Positions 54,445 through 62,616 of a DNA stretch of 64,000 nt are shown one piece after another. Source of the stretch: Antarctobacter aquimaris (lineage in GTDB: Bacteria > Pseudomonadota > Alphaproteobacteria > Rhodobacterales > Rhodobacteraceae); contig NZ_FXYF01000007.1 of NCBI RefSeq assembly GCF_900184945.1, forward strand, positions 1 through 64,000. The letters run 5' to 3'. Numbering within the stretch: position 1 is the stretch's first letter; the number at the start of each line of letters is the position of its first letter. The position numbers and the translations under genes were made by a program. The notes under the pieces are model-generated. The model saw only the letters and a program-made list of their open reading frames with translations, was not told the DNA's origin and searched no databases.

Positions 54445-55307
54445 GGATGCCGCATCTTGTCACGTTCCGCCACGCCGGGCGGCTGGGCTGGGGAGTGCAC
54501 ACGGGCGACGGGGTGATCGACCTGTCGGCGGCAAACCCGCAGTGGCCGACCCTGCGCGAGGTGATCGCGGCGGGGGCCCTGCGTGACGCCCTGGCGCAGG
54601 CGGCGGGGCGGCAGGCGGATCTGCCGCTGGACGCCGTGACGCTGGAGCCCCCCATTCCCGCGCCGGACAAGATCCTCTGCGTCGGTGTGAACTACCCCGA
54701 CCGCAATGCCGAGCACCGTGACGGTCAGGATGCGGCGGCGCATCCCTCGCTCTTTGCCCGGTTTCCGCGCTCTTTCGTGGGGCATGGTGTGAACCTCGTC
54801 CGCCCGCCGGAGTCACAGCAGCTGGACTACGAGGGCGAGATCGCGCTGGTGATCGGCCGCGAGGGGCGGCGCATCCCGCGCCACCGCGCCTATGCCCATG
54901 TCGCCGCACTGACCCTGTGCAACGAAGGCACGATCCGCGACTGGGTGCGCCATGCGAAGTTCAACGTCACGCAGGGCAAGAACTGGGATCGGTCGGGCGC
55001 CTTGGGCCCCTGGCTGGTGCTCTTCACCCATCCGGCGCAGCTGGATGACATCGCCCTCGTGACGCGGGTGAACGGCGAGGTCCGGCAGAGCGACCGCACC
55101 TCGCGGATGGTCCACGGGTTTCGTGACATCATCGCCTATGTCTCGACCTTCTGCACGCTGGTGCCGGGCGACGTGCTGATCTGCGGTACGCCCACCGGGG
55201 CGGGCGCGCGGCGTGATCCGCCGGTCTGGCTGAAGCCCGGCGACGTGGTCGAGGTCGAGGCCGAGGGGATCGGCGTCCTGCGCAATGGCGTCGAGGACGA
55301 ACTGTGA
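54441..55307 (+). CDS. hpaG: HpaG: OPET decarboxylase/HHDD isomerase (FAH family)
   Basis: A 288-residue fumarylacetoacetate hydrolase-family enzyme. ILCVGVNYPDRNAEH, LDYEGEIALVIGREG (metal-binding Glu residues), FNVTQGKNWD and DVLICGTPTGAG are family motifs. It decarboxylates 5-oxopent-3-ene-1,2,5-tricarboxylate and isomerises the product. Only one such domain is present, against two in E. coli HpaG, so a single site may do both steps. GTG at 54441 gives a GTGA overlap; ATG at 54447 is possible. Confidence 0.86.
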   Translation: MRMPHLVTFRHAGRLGWGVHTGDGVIDLSAANPQWPTLREVIAAGALRDALAQAAGRQADLPLDAVTLEPPIPAPDKILCVGVNYPDRNAEHRDGQDAAAHPSLFARFPRSFVGHGVNLVRPPESQQLDYEGEIALVIGREGRRIPRHRAYAHVAALTLCNEGTIRDWVRHAKFNVTQGKNWDRSGALGPWLVLFTHPAQLDDIALVTRVNGEVRQSDRTSRMVHGFRDIIAYVSTFCTLVPGDVLICGTPTGAGARRDPPVWLKPGDVVEVEAEGIGVLRNGVEDEL

Positions 55308-56101
55308 CCGAGGACGAGATCCACGCCGCCGCGCGGGCGCTGGTCCGGGCCGAGGCGGAGCGGCGGCAGATCGGCCTGTTGTCGCAGGCGCATCCGGGGA
55401 TGACGTTGGCCGAGGCCTACGCGGTTCAGGCGGCCTACGTCACCGCGCGGCTGGCCACCGGGCGGCGGCCGGTCGGCTGGAAGATCGGGCTGACCTCCAG
55501 GGCGATGCAGGACGCGCTGGGCATCGACACGCCGGACAGCGGTGTGCTGCTGGACGACATGGTGTTCGAGACGGGCGGCGTGGTGCCCGAGGGGAGGTTC
55601 ATCCAGCCGCGGGTGGAGGCGGAGATCGCCTTTGTCATGCGCGCGCCGCTTGTGGGACCGGCGACGCGCGCGCAGGTGTTGGCAGCGACGGACCATGTCT
55701 GCGCCGCGCTGGAGATCCTCGACACGCGCATCCTGCGCCGGGACCCGGGGACGGGGGCGACCCGGACCGTCTGCGACACGGTGGCCGACAACGCGGCGAA
55801 TGCGGGTGTTGTGCTGGGCACGCGGCGCGTCTCGCCCCGGCTGGTGGACCTGCGCTGGGTCGGCGCGATCGTGATGCGCGATGGCGAGGTCGAGGAGACC
55901 GGCCTTGGCGCGGGGGTCTTGAATGATCCTGTCATAGGGATCGTTTGGCTGGCCGAGCGGCTGGCGCAGCACGGCGGGCGGATCGAGGCCGGGCAGGTGG
56001 TGCTGTCGGGCTCTTTCGTGCGGCCGGTCGAGGCGCCGCCGGGCAGCATGATCGAGGCGGATTTCGGCGACTTCGGGCATGTGGCGATCAGCTTTGCCTG
56101 A
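55304..56101 (+). CDS. hpaH: 2-oxohept-3-ene-1,7-dioate hydratase
   Basis: A 265-residue hydratase of the MhpD/HpaH group. GWKIGLTSRAMQDALGIDTP, the metal-binding IQPRVEAEIAFVM, ALEILDTRIL and VLNDPVIGIVWLAERLA are present. It hydrates 2-oxohept-3-enedioate to 4-hydroxy-2-oxoheptanedioate. The start is GTG overlapping the hpaG stop. The final aldolase HpaI and the hydroxylase HpaBC are not in the window. Confidence 0.88.
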   Translation: MTEDEIHAAARALVRAEAERRQIGLLSQAHPGMTLAEAYAVQAAYVTARLATGRRPVGWKIGLTSRAMQDALGIDTPDSGVLLDDMVFETGGVVPEGRFIQPRVEAEIAFVMRAPLVGPATRAQVLAATDHVCAALEILDTRILRRDPGTGATRTVCDTVADNAANAGVVLGTRRVSPRLVDLRWVGAIVMRDGEVEETGLGAGVLNDPVIGIVWLAERLAQHGGRIEAGQVVLSGSFVRPVEAPPGSMIEADFGDFGHVAISFA

Positions 56102-56108
56102 GGTGCCA

Positions 56109-56156
56109 CAAATTTCTTCGGGGAAGAAATTTGCAAGAATTTTGCCAAAATTCTTG
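56109..56156. repeat. Two adjacent perfect palindromes after hpaH
   Basis: The first has arms CAAATTTCTTC and GAAGAAATTTG around GGG (56109-56133). The second has arms CAAGAATTTTG and CAAAATTCTTG around a single C (56134-56156). They abut with no spacer and are AT-rich in a GC-rich setting. They start eight bases after the hpaH stop, and both stems could terminate transcription from either side, or form a repeat element of the genome. No T-run follows. Confidence 0.8.
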
Positions 56157-56208
56157 CCCCGCGCGTGGTGGCATCGCGCTCCCGGTCTACCGTGCTCTTC
56201 GTGCGAGG

Positions 56209-56523
56209 CTATTCGGCGGGTGCGATCCGCAGGGTCTGGCGCAGCTTGCCCGTCGCGCGGTCAAAGATCAGGATTTCGTCGTCGGTCGTGACCACGGCGT
56301 ACCAGTCGGGCCCCTGGGTAAAGGTGCTGGCACGCGCGCCGTCGGGCAGGGTGATCACCTCTGGCAGCGGGGCGCTGGCGTTGCTATAGCGGGACCAGAT
56401 CAGGGCGAGGATCCCCAGGATCCCCGCGATCATCACCGCCGTCAGCAGCGTCACCAGCGCGCGCAGAAAGCGCAGCGAGGGCGGCAGGGGCAGATCGTCG
56501 TCTTCGGGATCGGGAGAGGCCAT
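56209..56523 (-). CDS. Single-span membrane protein of unknown function (DUF6476-like)
   Basis: A 104-residue protein. An acidic N-terminus (DPEDDD) is followed by one membrane helix (about 20-43; ALVTLLTAVMIAGILGILAL) and a C-terminal domain with GPDWYAVVTTDDEILIFDR and TGKLRQTLRI, a strand-rich pattern. I associate this with the alphaproteobacterial DUF6476 family. AAGGA precedes the ATG at 56523, whose codon overlaps the divergent rluD-like start. Confidence 0.72.
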   Translation of the reverse strand: MASPDPEDDDLPLPPSLRFLRALVTLLTAVMIAGILGILALIWSRYSNASAPLPEVITLPDGARASTFTQGPDWYAVVTTDDEILIFDRATGKLRQTLRIAPAE

Positions 56524-57544
56524 GGACATCCTTCGCGTCGAAATCGCGGCCGACCCGCCGCCGCGCCTTGATAAGGCGCTGGCACGGGATGTGCCAGAGG
56601 AGGCGGCGCTGTCGCGCACGCGGCTGGCCCGGCTGATCGCCGAGGGGGCGGTGTCCCGCGATGGCACGCCGCTGACCGACCCCAAGGCCAAGGTCGCCGA
56701 GGGCGAGGTGATCGTGATCGCCGTGCCGCCCGCCGAGGATTATGACGTGGTGCCGCAGGACATCCCGCTGGTCGTGGCCTGGGAGGATGACGATCTGATC
56801 GTCGTCGACAAGCCGGCCGGCATGGTGGTGCATCCCGCCCCCGGCACGCCCGACGGCACGCTGGTCAACGCGCTGCTGCACCATTTCGGCGGAAACCTCT
56901 CCGGTATCGGCGGCGAAAAGCGCCCTGGCATCGTGCATCGCATCGACAAGGACACCAGCGGGTTGCTGGTGGTGGCCAAGTCCGACCGGGCGCACCACGG
57001 CCTAGCCGCGCAGTTCGAGAAACACACCGCGCGCCGCGCCTACCTGGCCATCGCCTACGGCGTGCCCGACATCGCCGACCCGCGGCTGCTGAACACGCGC
57101 GGGGTTTCGGCCGGGCCGGACGGTGTGGTGACGATCACCAGCGGCCTTGCCCGGCACAAGACCGAGCGGCAGCGCCAGGCGGTCTACTTCGACGGGCAGG
57201 GCCGGCACGCCATCACCCATGTCAGGCTGCTCGAACGCTTTGGCGCGCCGCCCTGCCTGTCGCTGGTGGAATGCCGGCTGGAGACCGGGCGCACGCACCA
57301 GATCCGCGTGCACATGGCCCATGCCGGCCACGCGCTGCTGGGCGATCCGGTCTACGGCGGGCGGCGCAAGCTGTCGGAAAAGGCGCTGGGCGGGGCGCAT
57401 GCGGCGGCAAAGGCCTTTGACCGGCAGGCGCTGCACGCCGCCGAGCTCGGTTTCGACCATCCGGTGACGGGTGAGCCGCTGCTGTTCCAGAGCGACCTGC
57501 CGCCCGACATGGCGTACCTTCTCGGGGCGCTGCGCGGCCTGTGA
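56522..57544 (+). CDS. 23S rRNA pseudouridine synthase, RluD family
   Basis: A 340-residue RluA/RluD-type synthase. An S4-like RNA-binding region covers about 15-75 (SRTRLARLIAEGAVSRDG). The catalytic domain has PAGMVVHPAPGT, the nucleophile Asp in GIVHRIDKDTSGLL, and ETGRTHQIRVHMAHAGHALL with GDPVYG. It makes pseudouridines in 23S rRNA helix 69 if a true RluD. The start codon overlaps by two bases the start codon of the divergent DUF6476-like gene. Confidence 0.9.
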   Translation: MDILRVEIAADPPPRLDKALARDVPEEAALSRTRLARLIAEGAVSRDGTPLTDPKAKVAEGEVIVIAVPPAEDYDVVPQDIPLVVAWEDDDLIVVDKPAGMVVHPAPGTPDGTLVNALLHHFGGNLSGIGGEKRPGIVHRIDKDTSGLLVVAKSDRAHHGLAAQFEKHTARRAYLAIAYGVPDIADPRLLNTRGVSAGPDGVVTITSGLARHKTERQRQAVYFDGQGRHAITHVRLLERFGAPPCLSLVECRLETGRTHQIRVHMAHAGHALLGDPVYGGRRKLSEKALGGAHAAAKAFDRQALHAAELGFDHPVTGEPLLFQSDLPPDMAYLLGALRGL

Positions 57545-57551
57545 CGGCCGC

Positions 57552-58202
57552 TCACAGCCGCGCCGCGATCAGCAACCAGAGGCACAGCGCGCTTTCCGCG
57601 AGGATGCAGACCAGGTAGGCGGGCTGAAACGCCTCGACCGCGCCGGGCGCGGCCAACCGCAGAACGCCGCCCGCCAGGTAGATCAGGCCCGCCGCGGCGA
57701 TGCCCAGCGCGATGGGGCGGGGCAGGTTGCCCATCAGGAAGAGCCGCGCCATGATCAGGCTGTTCACGCCGAACAGAACCAGCCCGATGTCGTAGCCCAG
57801 CGCGTGGATCTCGGTCATGTGGACGGCGATGCGCGGCGCGTCTGCCAGCAATCCAGGCGCACTGGCCAGCGCCGTCAGGCTGGCGCCGATCAGCATGGCC
57901 TGTCCCAGGCGAAACACCAGCGCGGCGCGCGCCAGCGCCTCGGACCTTGGGCGGAGCAGGGAATAGAACACCAGCGCCAGCGCGATGTCGGCCAGCAGCA
58001 TGGTCAGGTCCGCCAGCAGGCTCGCGCGAAGACTTGGCAGGTTGGCGGCCAGCGCCGCGGCGATCTGGTCGGGCGTCCCGGTCAACAGCGGGCCGCGCAG
58101 CACCAGTTCGGCGGTCAGCCCGCAGAGGATGATGACAAGATACAGCCCGCCGGCGGTGCGGGTCAGGGCAGCGGTTTGAGCGGCGGTCCGGGCGGCGGGC
58201 AT
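57552..58202 (-). CDS. DUF4386 family membrane protein
   Basis: A protein of about 216 residues with six hydrophobic segments. TAGGLYLVIILCGLTAELVL near the N-terminus and FQPAYLVCILAESALCLWLL at the C-terminus are the DUF4386 pattern; GLLADAPRIAVHMTEIHALG lies in the middle. Function unknown. Start at 58202 is chosen (AGGAT upstream); ATG at 58232 is in frame. It converges with the rluD-like gene, seven bases apart. Confidence 0.75.
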   Translation of the reverse strand: MPAARTAAQTAALTRTAGGLYLVIILCGLTAELVLRGPLLTGTPDQIAAALAANLPSLRASLLADLTMLLADIALALVFYSLLRPRSEALARAALVFRLGQAMLIGASLTALASAPGLLADAPRIAVHMTEIHALGYDIGLVLFGVNSLIMARLFLMGNLPRPIALGIAAAGLIYLAGGVLRLAAPGAVEAFQPAYLVCILAESALCLWLLIAARL

Positions 58203-58278
58203 GGCAGATCCTGTCCTGTCTGGTTCCTTCATCCCTAAATTAAACGAAAAGACCCGAGAATTCGAAAAATGGACAGAT

Positions 58279-58307
58279 TTGGCATGCGTATTTGCATGTG
58301 TTACAAT
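58279..58307 (+). promoter_or_regulatory. Sigma-70-type promoter upstream of rpoH
   Basis: TTGGCA at 58279-58284 and TACAAT at 58302-58307 are separated by exactly 17 bases in an AT-rich block (58233-58320). This is the best vegetative promoter I can see in the window. It would give rpoH a leader of about 160 bases. Confidence 0.55.
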
Positions 58308-58401
58308 ATATCAAGGTTTTTGCACGTCTGCGTGACGGGCCATGTCACAGGCTGACGGCAGGCATGTTTGAGCGTAGATTGGGGTGCATCCGGAGCCGCC
58401 T

Positions 58402-58456
58402 CTTGAACTGATCGGTTCAGTTGACTATCTGGATGTTAAGTCCCGTAACATACGGG
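58402..58456 (+). promoter_or_regulatory. rpoH leader: palindrome, possible heat-shock promoter and hairpin
   Basis: TGAAC and GTTCA (58404-58408 and 58415-58419) form an inverted repeat. CTTGAA at 58402-58407 with CTATCT 17 bases later could be an RpoH-type promoter, implying autoregulation. CCCGT and ACGGG (58442-58446, 58452-58456) form a perfect five-base hairpin eight bases before the ribosome site GGAGGG (58464-58469). The hairpin could act on translation. All roles are inferred. Confidence 0.35.
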
Positions 58457-58476
58457 TCGGATCGGAGGGAACGAGC

Positions 58477-59373
58477 ATGACGAATTACGCAAATCTGCCG
58501 GCGCCGTCGCCGGAAGCAGGGCTCAGCCGCTACCTTCAGGAAATCCGGAAGTTTCCCCTTCTGGAGCCGGAAGAGGAATATATGCTGGCCAAGCGCTGGG
58601 TAGAGGACGGCGATACCGAGGCCGCGCACCGCATGGTCACCTCGCACCTGCGCCTCGCGGCGAAGATCGCCATGGGCTATCGCGGCTACGGTCTGCCGCA
58701 GGCCGAGGTGATCTCGGAGGCGAACGTGGGCCTGATGCAGGCGGTCAAGCGGTTCGATCCGGAAAAGGGCTTTCGCCTGGCCACCTACGCCATGTGGTGG
58801 ATCCGCGCCTCGATCCAGGAATACATCCTGCGGTCCTGGTCGCTGGTCAAGCTGGGCACCACCAGCGCGCAGAAAAAGCTGTTCTTCAACCTGCGCAAGG
58901 CCAAGTCGCGCATCGGCGCGCTGGAAGAAGGCGACCTGCGTCCCGAGCACGTCCTGAAGATCGCCACCGATCTCGGCGTGACCGAGGACGAGGTGATTTC
59001 GATGAACCGGCGGCTGTCGGGCGGCGATGCCTCGCTGAACGCGACCGTGGGGTCGGACGGCGAAGGCGCGATGCAGTGGCAGGACTGGCTGGAGGACGAG
59101 GACGCCGACCAGGCTGGCGACTACGCCGAGCGGGACGAGCTGGAAGCGCGCCGCGCCCTGCTGGCCGAGGCGATGGACGTGCTGAACGACCGCGAAAAGG
59201 ACATCCTGACCCAGCGGCGCCTGGCGGAAACGCCGGTCACGCTGGAGGATCTTTCGGGCCAGTACGATGTCAGCCGCGAACGCATCCGCCAGATCGAGGT
59301 GCGCGCCTTTGAAAAGCTGCAAAAGCGCATGCGCGAGCTTGCACGCGAGCAGGGCATGCTGGCTTCGGCTTGA
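58477..59373 (+). CDS. rpoH: RNA polymerase sigma-32 factor RpoH
   Basis: A 298-residue heat-shock sigma factor. Region 2 contains VTSHLRLAAKIAMGYRGYGL, VGLMQAVKRFDPEKGFRLAT and YAMWWIRASIQEYILRSWS. The RpoH box QKKLFFNLRKAKSRIG follows. Region 4 has ILTQRRLAETPVTLEDLSGQ and VSRERIRQIEVRAFEKLQ. It directs RNA polymerase to chaperone and protease genes. GGAGGG precedes the ATG at 58477. Rhodobacteraceae often carry two RpoH proteins; this one looks like the main RpoHI type. Confidence 0.95.
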   Translation: MTNYANLPAPSPEAGLSRYLQEIRKFPLLEPEEEYMLAKRWVEDGDTEAAHRMVTSHLRLAAKIAMGYRGYGLPQAEVISEANVGLMQAVKRFDPEKGFRLATYAMWWIRASIQEYILRSWSLVKLGTTSAQKKLFFNLRKAKSRIGALEEGDLRPEHVLKIATDLGVTEDEVISMNRRLSGGDASLNATVGSDGEGAMQWQDWLEDEDADQAGDYAERDELEARRALLAEAMDVLNDREKDILTQRRLAETPVTLEDLSGQYDVSRERIRQIEVRAFEKLQKRMRELAREQGMLASA

Positions 59374-59396
59374 CCTGAATTCCGCGCGAAACAGAA

Positions 59397-59423
59397 GAGC
59401 GGGGCCCTGTGCCCCGCCCTTTT
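59397..59423 (+). terminator. Rho-independent terminator of rpoH
   Basis: GCGGGGC (59399-59405) pairs perfectly with GCCCCGC (59411-59417) around CCTGT, followed by CCTTTT. It lies 25 bases after the rpoH stop. Confidence 0.85.
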
Positions 59424-59502
59424 GCGTTTGCACCCAATCCCGGGGCTGTCCGAAGCGCCCGCCCGGCGCTAGCCTTTGCCGGTGCAGCGGGGGAGTGGTG
59501 GA

Positions 59503-60441
59503 ATGAAGATCGGGATCATGGGCGCGGGCGCACTGGGCGGGTATTTCGGCGCGCGGTTGCAGCAGGCGGGGAACGACGTCTGGTACGTTGCGCGGGGCGC
59601 ACACCTGGCGGCCATGCGGACCTCCGGTCTGACGGTCCACAGTCCCAAGGGCGATCTGGCCCTGGAGCGCGTGCAGGCGACGGACGACCCGGCCGAGGTG
59701 GGCCAGGTGGATGTCGTGCTGTTCATGGTCAAGAACCGTGATGTCGAGAGTGCGGGCGCGCAGATCGCGCCGATGCTGGGACCGGACACCGTGGTGGTCA
59801 CATGCCAGAACGGCGTCACCGCCTGGGAGCGGCTGGCCGCGGTGATCGGTCCCGAGCGGGTGGTGCCGGGCGTGGCACGCATCCCCGGCGAGATCACCAG
59901 CCCCGGCGTCATCACCCACACCGCCGCTTTGGACATCCTGATCTTCGGCGAGGCGGGCGGCGGCACCAGCGACCGGTGCCGCGCGTTGCACGATGCGCTG
60001 GCGGCGGCAGGGACGACGCCGCAGTTGTCCGAGACCATCCTGCATGAACTCTGGTCCAAGTTCTGCGGTCAGGCGGCGCTGGCCTCGATCACCACGCTGA
60101 CGGGACTGGATATCGGACCGCTGCGCGACACGCCCGAATCGGCCCGGTTGTTCCGCGACGCCATCGAAGAAGTGATCCGCGTGGGCAAGGCGGCGGTTCC
60201 CGACCTGCCCGACGACCTGCTGGAGAAGAACTGGAAATTCATCGGCAGCATCCTGCCGCCGCATATGCACGCCTCGATGCTGGACGACCTGCGCAACGGC
60301 AAGCCGCTGGAAAACGATTGGCTGAGCGGCGATGTGGTGCGGCTGGGACGCAAGCACGGGATCGCAACGCCGATCCACTGGGCCTTTTTCGCCGCATTGA
60401 AGCCCCTGGCCGACCGGCTTGAGGCGGCTGGCCGGGGCTAA
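59503..60441 (+). CDS. Ketopantoate reductase family protein (PanE/ApbA)
   Basis: A 312-residue two-domain reductase. MKIGIMGAGALGGYFGARLQ is the NADP-binding motif, TCQNGVTAWERL follows, and the C-terminal domain has the catalytic-type Lys in LHELWSKFCGQAALASITTL and a conserved NGKPLENDWLSGDVVRLG with Glu/Asp substrate residues. It may reduce 2-dehydropantoate for pantothenate synthesis, but many paralogues reduce other 2-keto acids and no pan genes are adjacent. It is preceded by a terminator, so it has its own promoter. Confidence 0.83.
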   Translation: MKIGIMGAGALGGYFGARLQQAGNDVWYVARGAHLAAMRTSGLTVHSPKGDLALERVQATDDPAEVGQVDVVLFMVKNRDVESAGAQIAPMLGPDTVVVTCQNGVTAWERLAAVIGPERVVPGVARIPGEITSPGVITHTAALDILIFGEAGGGTSDRCRALHDALAAAGTTPQLSETILHELWSKFCGQAALASITTLTGLDIGPLRDTPESARLFRDAIEEVIRVGKAAVPDLPDDLLEKNWKFIGSILPPHMHASMLDDLRNGKPLENDWLSGDVVRLGRKHGIATPIHWAFFAALKPLADRLEAAGRG

Positions 60442-60442
60442 A

Positions 60443-61525
60443 TCACTTCTCCGAGTAAAGCGGCCCGCGCTTCCAGCCCTCTTCGGCGATGAACTGCGGC
60501 AGGTTGCGGCTCATCAGGATCTTGTCGCTGTTGATGCGCAGCATGACGTCGTTGGGGTTCTCTAGCAGCGGGGTGAAATCGGTCACGCGGGTGATGTTCA
60601 TGTAGACCGCGACCAGCGCGGGCATGTCCGCCAGCGCCGCGATGTCGGTCACCGGCGTGTCGGAAAAGCTGAGCAGTTGCAGCGATTTCAGCCCGGCGAT
60701 GGGCGACAGGTCCGTGACCTGCGTACCGGTCAGGAACAGCGTCGTGAGCGCGTGCTTGTCCCGCAGCGCCGAGATGTCGCCGATCCGGCTGTCCTTGCCC
60801 TCCAGCTGTTTGAGGTTCACCGCCGGGGCGAGGGCCGTGATGTCCTCGAGCGTCGATCCCTTGGCCCAGACCTCGGTGAGGGCGGGACCGGGAACAAAGC
60901 CGTCGAGGCTGCGCAGGCCGGCATTGGCGACGTTGAGAAAGGTCAGCGCGGGCAGGTGCCCGAGGCCTTCGAGGTCCTCGCGCTCCAGGCCGAACAGCAG
61001 CAGGAATTGCAGCGCGGTCAGCGCCTCCGCGCCGTCGAAGGAAATGCCGGGGCCGGACAGGCTGAGGTGTTCCAGCCGCGCCCGCGCCGTGGCCGGGATG
61101 GCGTTCAGCGCCATGGGTTGGCCGATGCGCAGGAAGCGAAGGCCCGGCAGGTCGGCCAAGAAGGACAGGTCGGCCACTGTGCCGCCGCGCACGTCCAGCC
61201 CGATCAGCGTCTCAGCGCGGACTCCTGCGGTGCTTACGCGGTCCAGCCCGGACAGGGTCAGCGTTTGCAGACCGGTCAGTGCGTTCACCTCGGACAGGTC
61301 GACTGTCATGCCTTCCGGCACCGGGCCTTGCAGCGTCAGGGACGTGAACCAGGGGGTTTCGGCAAGGCGCGACAGGTCCGCCAGTGCCGCGCCCGCCAGC
61401 ACCAGTTCTGTGGTTTTCACGGTCAGGCAGGCGTCGCCCATCGGCACGCAAGCCTCGGTCTGAGCCGCGGCAGGCAGCGCAAGGCTTGTGGCCAGGACAA
61501 GGGCGAGGGGCACGGCAAGGCGCAT
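60443..61525 (-). CDS. Periplasmic leucine-rich-repeat (internalin-like) protein
   Basis: A 360-residue exported protein. A signal peptide (LAVPLALVLATSLALPAAAQ) is followed by about ten leucine-rich units of 20-22 residues (for example ALTGLQTLTLSGLDRVSTAG, DLSPIAGLKSLQLLSFSDTP and VTDIAALADMPALVAVYMNI). Two cysteines at the start of the mature part (EACVPMGDACL) may form a disulfide. Such folds bind proteins; no enzyme motif is present. It ends one base after the convergent reductase gene. Confidence 0.82.
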   Translation of the reverse strand: MRLAVPLALVLATSLALPAAAQTEACVPMGDACLTVKTTELVLAGAALADLSRLAETPWFTSLTLQGPVPEGMTVDLSEVNALTGLQTLTLSGLDRVSTAGVRAETLIGLDVRGGTVADLSFLADLPGLRFLRIGQPMALNAIPATARARLEHLSLSGPGISFDGAEALTALQFLLLFGLEREDLEGLGHLPALTFLNVANAGLRSLDGFVPGPALTEVWAKGSTLEDITALAPAVNLKQLEGKDSRIGDISALRDKHALTTLFLTGTQVTDLSPIAGLKSLQLLSFSDTPVTDIAALADMPALVAVYMNITRVTDFTPLLENPNDVMLRINSDKILMSRNLPQFIAEEGWKRGPLYSEK

Positions 61526-61647
61526 GGCGGAAACTCGGATCGGTTAAAGTCGGTCCGTCTGATGCGATTTGGCGTCAGTCCTGTCAACCCGGTTGCGATG
61601 CGACGGCTTTCGGCTAGGCTTGGGGCTCACGGTAAAGGGGGGACGTC

Positions 61648-62613
61648 ATGGCAGATCACGTCAGGTGGGGCATTCTGGGCGCGGCCAAGTTCGCGCGCGA
61701 GCACATGGGACCGGCGATCCACATGGCGCGGCGCGGGAACCTCGCGGCGCTGGCCACGTCCTCGGCCGACAAGGCGGCCCCCTTTGTCCAGCGCGTCCCG
61801 GGTCTGCGCGTGTACCTCGACTACGAGGCGCTGCTGGCCGACCCGGAGATCGACGCCGTCTACATCCCGCTGCCCAACCACATGCACGTGCATTGGGCGC
61901 TGGAGGCGGGCAAGCACGTGCTGGTGGAAAAACCGCTGGCGATGCAGGCGTCCGAGTTCGACGCTGTGATCGCCAAGCGGAACGAGACCGGGTTGCTGGC
62001 GGCCGAGGCCTACATGATCGTGCATCATCCGCAGTGGCAGAAGGCCAGCCAGCTGTACCAGAAAGGCGCGATCGGCAAGCTGATCCGCGTCTCGGCGGCG
62101 TTTTCCTACGACAACCGGACCGACAGCGACAACATCCGCAACCGCCCCGATACGGGGGGCGGTGCCATTCCCGACATCGGGGTCTACATCTACGGTTCCA
62201 TCCGCTTCGTCACCGGAGAGGAGCCGCAGGAGATCCTGTCGGCCCGGATCCAGCGCGAAAACGGTGTCGACGTGTGGTCGCACATCACCGCGCGCTTCCC
62301 GTCATTCCACTACACGGGTGTCGTTTCGATGCGCATGGCGCCCTGGCAGGAAATGCTGTTCCACGGCGAGGAGGGCGTGATGAGGCTGACCGCGCCTTTC
62401 AACGCGCAGGTCTACGGCGAGGCGCGGGTGATGGTGCAGTCGCGGGACCTGGTAGAGACGGCCTACCGCTTTCCGGCGGACAACCACTATGTCCACCAGG
62501 TCGAGGCCTTCAACGTCAGCGTGCTGGACGGCGCGGCCTATCCCTGCCCGCTGGAGTTCAGCCGGGGCACCCAGGCGATGATCGACATGGTCTGGGCCAA
62601 GGAACGCGGCTGA
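61648..62613 (+). CDS. Gfo/Idh/MocA-family oxidoreductase
   Basis: A 321-residue NAD(P)-dependent dehydrogenase. RWGILGAAKFAREHMGPAI is the Rossmann start, VEKPLAMQ has the catalytic Lys, and GGGAIPDIGVYIYGSIRFVT supplies the Asp and Tyr positions where other members have Asp/His. Relatives include xylose dehydrogenase and 1,5-anhydrofructose reductase; the substrate cannot be fixed. GGGGACGTC precedes the ATG. Confidence 0.83.
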   Translation: MADHVRWGILGAAKFAREHMGPAIHMARRGNLAALATSSADKAAPFVQRVPGLRVYLDYEALLADPEIDAVYIPLPNHMHVHWALEAGKHVLVEKPLAMQASEFDAVIAKRNETGLLAAEAYMIVHHPQWQKASQLYQKGAIGKLIRVSAAFSYDNRTDSDNIRNRPDTGGGAIPDIGVYIYGSIRFVTGEEPQEILSARIQRENGVDVWSHITARFPSFHYTGVVSMRMAPWQEMLFHGEEGVMRLTAPFNAQVYGEARVMVQSRDLVETAYRFPADNHYVHQVEAFNVSVLDGAAYPCPLEFSRGTQAMIDMVWAKERG

Positions 62614-62616
62614 AGC

